Source: Chrysopilus asiliformis (taxonomy: Eukaryota > Arthropoda > Insecta > Diptera > Rhagionidae). Taken from it: 64,000 nt of DNA. Below are positions 57,216-64,000 of this stretch, piece by piece (position 1 is the stretch's first letter; the number at the start of each line of letters is the position of its first letter). The notes under the pieces were generated by a model, which did not search any database, had not been told where the DNA came from, and worked only from the letters and a program-made list of their open reading frames with translations. Location: the NCBI GenBank assembly GCA_964034945.1, contig OZ035963.1:65988682-66052681 (forward strand). The letters are read 5' to 3'. The translations under genes were made by a program, and so were the position numbers.

Positions 57216-60200
57216 TCGCCACATTTAAAAAAAACAGGTTAACTCCATTTAAAATTAAATGTGAAAGCTACACAATTCCAATCGAAGAGTTTTATTTTCT
57301 CAAAGCCGCTATTTTCCATGTTAGTTATTAAAATTTTTATGAACAATTAAACACACATCTAAAAAGGCTCTATTTTTCTGATTTCCTGTTTAGCTAAATG
57401 GATACAATTTTAAATTTGATTTGAAATTTATGAAAAAAAAAACATTTTCTATATAACTATAATACAAACCTTTCTTCTCATCATTCTGCAATAAAAAAAA
57501 TAAAGGCGAAGACTGCAGTAGTTGTCTTGACAAGCTGCATTTCAATTACGTGCGAACGTTTTATCTTTGAATTCATATAATTTTCTTTCATTATTTTATT
57601 TTTTAGTTTATTTCAGGTAGCTCTGTACTAATCGCTGTTCGTTAAATTGCATCGGCTTTTAGAAGACGTTTTTCTTAGGTCAGGGAGATCTTTGTCCATT
57701 TTCAGATTTAATTTATATCAGAGCAAATCAGTAATTGATCAAGTTATTTAGTACGGAATGTTCTATAAAAAATATGTTATAATTTAGTTCAACAAAAAAA
57801 TTAAGTATTTAAGTCTTGAGCAATCAAATAATTTGATAATTATAACGCTGGCTTTGAGTTCTTTTTTAGCACTTGCACTTGAGGTAATTATGTATCTGGT
57901 GTAGGTTAATTTAGAGATGTGCGAGGGCAAAACGGCCCAGGACAAGACCAGTATCTGGTGCCTCTTTTCTTTAAAAAAATATCAATTGTGATTAACACGT
58001 ACCGGAAAAAATATGTAAAAATTAATAATTTTTCAAATGTCTCAAGAACCGTTACAGATACGTAAAAACCGTTAAAGGAAAAAATGCAGAAAATTTTATT
58101 TTCTTTCAATTTAGTAATAAGGATTTTTGCTCAAATGCGCACAGTTTTCGAGAAATTTTCAAAAAAATGTATTTTTTCACAAGAAACGTATGGGGGATAC
58201 CCGTTATAGCTAACGTTACTTTTCCAAAAGTTGGTAGAAAACTAAGATTTGCGTAAAACTCTTTCACAAAAATTTCAAGTCGCTAGCTCAACCCGTTCTC
58301 GAGTTATTCATAGGCAAATGCCTCTAAAACTCCAATTTTTTTTTAAATTTCTGTATGTAAAAAATCTTTAATTATGTTGTATTCCAAAGCAACATTAAAC
58401 ATGTCTAAATTAATTCACACACTTTTATTCTAAAAGTGCAAGTAATTCAGACATTTTGCAACCACTCGTGAAAATGGGAATCTGCTCCAATTTTATGGCA
58501 TCATGTTGCGATGCAATACGGACTTGTAACTTTTTTTTTAAATCAATTAAAAAAAACTTTGGTAGAACTTGTAAGAAAAATAATAAAAAAAATTAAACTC
58601 TAATCCAATTGCATGACATTAAAATATATTTTCAGAAAAATGTTCTCCATTCAAGAGATGTTTCTTCGTGTAAGCGCATACCATCGCTAATTAAAATGTG
58701 TTTTTCGATGGCAATACTTTAATTATGACCACAAATGGTGAGTGATTTTATTTTTTTAGAATAAATTTTTACGTGTGAATCATGTTAAGAAATGAAATGA
58801 ACACTTTAAAAATGTATTAAAAAGGATTTATAGTTGCTTTCTTTCGGGTTTTCAAATATGCATAAAAGGAGCCATTACAAATACCTTGAACTAATCTTTT
58901 AATTTTATTAAAGCTCAAGATGTAGATAAAGTTTACTGAATTTAAATAAATGTTGAAACACTTAATTAAATAAAGTGAATTTTACAGAGTAGTCTAGAAA
59001 CCGTTGAAACGACTCAATTCACTTGAAGTAATCCTTTACCATTCCTGGAAAATTTAGATTAAAAGCAAAGATGAAGTGGTTCTTCTTGCAGACCAAATTT
59101 TACTAGTAGATACTTTTAAATACATTGGAGCATTTTATGCTTTTGAATATCTTTCAGACTTGGAATGCGGATGTAAAAGTGGTATTTAAATTTATAACTT
59201 AAGTTAAAAATATTATTTCTGTGTTGGGTAATCTTCAGGAGCTTATCAAAACAATTTAAGTTTTATTTACTTATTTTTTAAATAAAATATTTGCTATGCT
59301 TTTACAAGTTGCTTTTATTTTCAAGGGAATTCAAAGAAATATGTATAAAATTATTATGTTAAAATCACATTAATCTAAAAGGGATGGCGGGTATTTAAAA
59401 AAATACATTTACAATGGGATTTGTAAAAGCTGGACCCTGGATAAGCCGGAAACATGTCTTAACCGCACACCTTTCAAAGTCCCGCATGATTTTGTTTCCC
59501 ATTTATCTTATCTGCGTCGTTTTACCTTTATCGGTTATTTTCTCAACTAATAAAATAATTTAGATTCCGTTTTCATTATTAGAAAATTTCTCTACATGGA
59601 GTAGACTTTAGGGATACATACCGACAACCGGATCAAAATCTTTCCAGCAGATCTAAGGATGGAAAAGGAGGGGTTTTTGATAACAGAATAGTTTGAGGGT
59701 CCTATATAAAAAGCTTGTAAAAAATAGTTACGTTTTTTAGGTAGAATCAATTATAATCGTCGTTCCTTATTTAATAGATCAACAACAGAAAACGATTTTT
59801 GGTTAAGATATTCATAACTCGAACTAACCTAAAACGAATAAGTAGATACTAAAAAATTAATTAATAAACATAAAGTTCTCAACAGTTTGGATAAATTCAT
59901 TTTCCTTCAACGTTTAGTGATGAAAATTCCCTTAAAAAATTCAGTTAACCTTGAAATTACACAAAATATTGAATAAATTTCCATAAAATAACTTTTCCAA
60001 GAATTTCACAAGTTTCAGGTAATTGTCTCAAGTTTGTCGTGCTGTAATTACAATTTTTTAAATGCTGGTAAATTAAATATGATTTTTTCGCTGTCGAAAT
60101 GTGATTTTGATTGATTTTTTTAGTTTTTCTTGGATTTTATTGCCCAGCAATATTGAACTGAAACGACATTGAAGAGTGGTGTCTGGAAAGGCGAGGTGCA

Positions 60201-63200
60201 TCAAGTGGAAGCCGCTGGCTATTCACGCAAGGTGGTTCAGGTGATTCAGAGGTTTCTCTTAGATTTGAGTTGTATTGCGTTTTCTTACACTGTCCAAATA
60301 ATTATCCTACCCTGCAGCCCCCAGTAGGAGAACGATTGGCGGCTCATGATGGGAGATTTGCTTAAATTTACATTATAACATCACCTGAAACTGGTGCACG
60401 GTTGGTTTATGTAGTAACTTACAGATCCACGAGATCGATATGTCGAGATATCACAGGTGCAAATCGATGACAGACAAACGGTGTTGATTTATGGATTAAA
60501 GTGTCACCTTTTTTAAATCCGTTTCTTTGATCTTTAATATTCTTGGCTGTCCCAAAGAATCTTAAATATCGTTCGGTTTGACAAACACCTGGTTATAATT
60601 TATTATGATTTCTTGAAAAAATCACTTCAAAGTCTTTCATCATTTGTAAAACTATTTTTCCACAATTTACAAAAAATAGAATATTTTAATGATGTAAGTC
60701 GCAAAAACGATTTCGTGTACTTTCAGATAAAAAATAATATAACAATCATTTTTTTTTAATGGCAGGCAGTTTTGGTCCGAAGCATCTCAAATTTACCTGA
60801 AATTTCAATTAGATAAAATGAAAAAAAATCTACCCTGCAGATTTTGCTGCGAAACTGCAAATGAAATCTTTTCAACGGTTTGTTGTAGAGATATTTTAAG
60901 AAAATGTGGAAAAAAGTGTTCCACAAGTTTTTCTACAGGCTAGAAGAGTTCCCGGGGCTTGCTTCTAGAACTATTAGAACAAAATTTAATCATAATGGGA
61001 AGGGACAGTTTATGAAACTTTTTCTAGCATTTTTTACTGTGTTAAACATGTTAAATGAATTCTGCTATGGAGTTGAAACACCGTAAACTCATTTTTTATA
61101 AGAGAACACAAAGCTTTCGCGAGTCTCCTCACTTTTTTATTCGAAATTGTGAAACTGACCAGCGTCTTCGATGGCGACGGATGTGCAAATGTGTGGCCGC
61201 GAATTTATATCACTTTGCCAATCTACTAATCTAATGTCTTTGGTCCACACATAATGAACACAAAGACCTAGTTTATATAGGATGTTTGTTTATTCGTTTG
61301 TTCGTGCGAGATGTGGAAATAACGTTAGGAATCATTTCTACTTCGTCCCTCGCCCATAAACTTTGGTGTAACGCATGAAATTATGTCACGTATACTCGGG
61401 TCAAATATGATAGAAAAAAAAGAATTATTGAAATTAAAACATAGATAAGCAAGACGGAATCGGTTAAATTTTCAGAGGGCTTTGCTTAATACTTGATTTT
61501 CTTATACTTATCGTAAAGCAATAGGAAAATTGCGACGAAATATGTACCTCTTATTGAGAAGAAACCTACTGAATGAATCACAAAAATTTGAATATGAATT
61601 AAAATAATTAATAAAACATAATGCCCATGATTCTAACTTTGTAACGTTTAAGAATGTAATAAATATTAATTTTTCAACTCCGTAGATCCGCACAAAATGC
61701 ATAAAAACCATAAATGCAGACATATGTTTAGCATATTATCGATAACTAACTAAAAATAGGTGTAACATGATCGTTTCTCTTCGGTTCAATTTGATTCGAT
61801 TTGAATTTCATCTAAACTTTATTATTGACCTCAGGTATAGAAGTGATTAACCTGAATCTAAATGCATTTTAATTAAATGATTAAGTTGTTAATTTAATGT
61901 TTCAAATATCGTTGACCATAATAAGTCCAAGATTTAATGAAATTCCCATTTGTAATTTAATCATTCCTGTATGGCTACCATTTTATAGGCAATTATTCAA
62001 TGTCTACATGAACGGTAATTATTAAAATATGATATGATTTTTGAAACATTTATTTTCTATAGACAGACATGAAATATTCTTATAGGTGGTAATAATTTAG
62101 GGAAAATGGAGATGGAAAATGTCAAGCTGGATCACATTTTGATCAAATTAATCCAATCGAACAAATATTTGTGTAGGCTCTCCTCCCACATTTTCTTACT
62201 GATGAACTAAAATAAATATGATAACCAAGAGGGATGCCCACCCTGTAAAAAAGGTATTCAATACTTTTTTTCATTGTTTGAATGTTTTTGAATATGAAAA
62301 TTATTTCATGAACATCGACGATTCTCATACAGCAGTTTCGTATTAGTTTGTAGGTCTGAAAATGCCAGTGACCTCTTTCAAATTGCATAAAATCAAAACT
62401 CGCCCAACATTAGTTGTTTAAAGTCGGTTATGCAATTTTATTAATCTCTTCGGCGACATATTATTTCCGATCAATTGAACTAGGAATGACAATTATGTCG
62501 TATTATAGTCTTATTTGAGGTGTAGTGGGTGAAAATACTTGTATTATGTCTGATTGAAGCGTCAATTAATATTAGGCTCAGTTAATTTTGGATTGTGGCG
62601 GCATTTTAAGGTCACAATTTCATTTTTGATAGCAATTTTGAGAATTTTAATTGGGGTTTTTTTTTAAAAAAAAGTCTTATTCATTAAAATCTACCAAAAA
62701 CATGGTCTTTTTTTTAGTTTTTTTTTAGATTGTTCATATTTAAAAATATGTTTAAAAGAAATCTGATAAAATAGTAAAACTACAATATGTTTAGATCTTT
62801 AAAACTTTATAAAATTCTTTGTTTTATTGCAGAAATTACTCATACTTTTTGTATACCTACCTCCAATGTTATGTATGTCACAGTTACATTTTTATGCGCA
62901 GCATAAAGTTTTCAGAAAAATTAATATTTTTATTGCAAAAGACAAGGTTGAATCGTATTTTATTTCAACAAATTTTTTATATGAAAATGAATAAATTTCA
63001 CTGAAAGAGTAAATAAAATATATAGAGTGATAAATTCACAGTTAAACAAACAGCACAATAAATTGATGCTGACATTGCATCAATAAAGAAAAAGTCATGA
63101 CATGTTCAAAAGGCAAAATTGAATTTCTTAGAATTGATTTTAGTGTGTTTGTCTCGACGCATTATGGATATTATGGTTTGAAAGAGTAATAATAAACCGC

Positions 63201-63580
63201 ATAATGCCTTACTAATATTTTTCAAATTTTTAGACCTGAAAGCATAAATATATAAAAATTGCAAGGAAATTAATAAATGTCAGAAAATATTGTTAAACGT
63301 GAAAAATGCATATCGAAAATTCTTTGGATTTCCTATTATGAGTTTGAAAATGTAAGTATTGTAATTGTAAAAAATCCTGGTTTTTATTTTATCAATTTAA
63401 TGGAAGACATTTTTATAGTAGGGTTTGCTCCGAAAAAATGTGTCGAATGGTTTCTGTTTCGTACAAATTTTTCTGTTTGTATAACAAAAGTAAAATATGT
63501 AATTAAATCTAGCCTAGGGGAGAAATATAAAAGAACCTTCCTGATGGTGTGCTGAACAAGACACAAAAAATTTCACATAA
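57216..63580. other. AT-rich terminal region, no gene recognised
   Basis: Positions 58080-58300 repeat part of 27790-28000 in reverse orientation (AACGTTACTTTTCCAAAAGTTG, TCGAGAAA). Positions 60160-60480 form a GC-richer island with a frame of about 69 codons open but without a start codon. Everything else is AT-rich with short chance frames. Confidence 0.45.
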
Positions 63581-63589
63581 CGAAACTGT

Positions 63590-63830
63590 TTTTTTTTGCA
63601 ATTTTCTCGAAAACGGCAAGTCATATTGAAAAATTTATAAAGGTAAAAGGTGATTAGAATAGGATTTTACATAACTGTTCAAAATCCTATCGGACCATTT
63701 CTTTCCCCCTATCCTATACAAATGGATTTTTTAAAATACTAATTTGGTCTGTCATCATATAGAGTATTTGGCGATTGCCCGCTGGCACGGAGTTTTTCTT
63801 ATGTTTAAATTTATTTTTTTTTTACTTCAG
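63590..63830. repeat. Family F1 dispersed repeat, right-hand copy
   Basis: TTTCTCGAAAACGGCAAGTC, AATAGGATTTTACATAACTG, TATCGGACCATTTCTTTCCCC and CATCATATAGAGTATTTGGC match the 48950-49620 copy in the same orientation. Confidence 0.65.
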
Positions 63831-64000
63831 ATATTTCTGTTGGTTGGTTATAAGAAAATCATGTGGTGGACACATAGTACTTTTTACTATTTCTGCATTT
63901 GGACAAAAGTTAGTTCTTTCCGATTTTAACGAATTCCCCATGTTCGCATGCCGATCGAAATCAAATCAATCTTCTGATCAACCTAGTGGAATTAATGTTG

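Overview
The window is AT-rich insect genomic DNA, most likely from a dipteran and perhaps a nematoceran. The case rests on spliced genes with short GT-AG introns (51 to 118 nt is common), a MAP kinase kinase 7 gene with the long glutamine-rich tail typical of fly hemipterous, an AAPV-type cuticle protein gene, and abundant dispersed repeats with GACAGACA-type tracts. Species cannot be fixed from the sequence alone. All gene models were assembled by hand from reading frames and splice phases.

Layout. 1-4.3 kb: a C2H2 zinc-finger cluster with a relic (163-571), an intact ten-finger gene on the minus strand (653-2055) and a head-to-head paralogue on the plus strand (2630-4282) that carries a one-base frameshift. 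7.1-18.1 kb, minus: a ten-exon JNK-kinase gene (MKK7/hemipterous, about 1073 aa). 18.9-20.1 kb, plus: SNAPC3. 20.2-20.8 kb, minus: GTF3C6. 22.1-23.3 kb, minus: a DNAJB12/14-type membrane J-protein. 23.6-28.4 kb: repeats, including large inverted repeats and a perfect 14-copy 25-bp tandem array. 29.6-36.7 kb, plus: an 18-exon SMC6 gene (about 1067 aa). 37.8-44.1 kb, minus: a ten-exon neprilysin-type M13 metallopeptidase (about 818 aa). 44.1-53.5 kb: no gene recognised, many dispersed repeats. 53.7-55.9 kb, minus: a three-exon alanine/proline/valine-rich cuticle protein. 56-64 kb: no gene recognised; it includes a dense GATC cluster.

The genes do not form one pathway. Two neighbours share a theme: SNAPC3 (snRNA promoter recognition for Pol II and Pol III) and GTF3C6 (a TFIIIC subunit) converge with 93 bp between stop codons and overlapping poly(A) signals. 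The SNAPC3 and hep start codons are divergent across about 790 bp. I found no CRISPR, tRNA, rRNA or prokaryotic-type system. The less ordinary material is the zinc-finger duplication and decay, several repeat families (one MITE-like family lies in several SMC6 introns), the nested inverted repeats, the homogeneous tandem array and the GATC cluster upstream of the cuticle gene.
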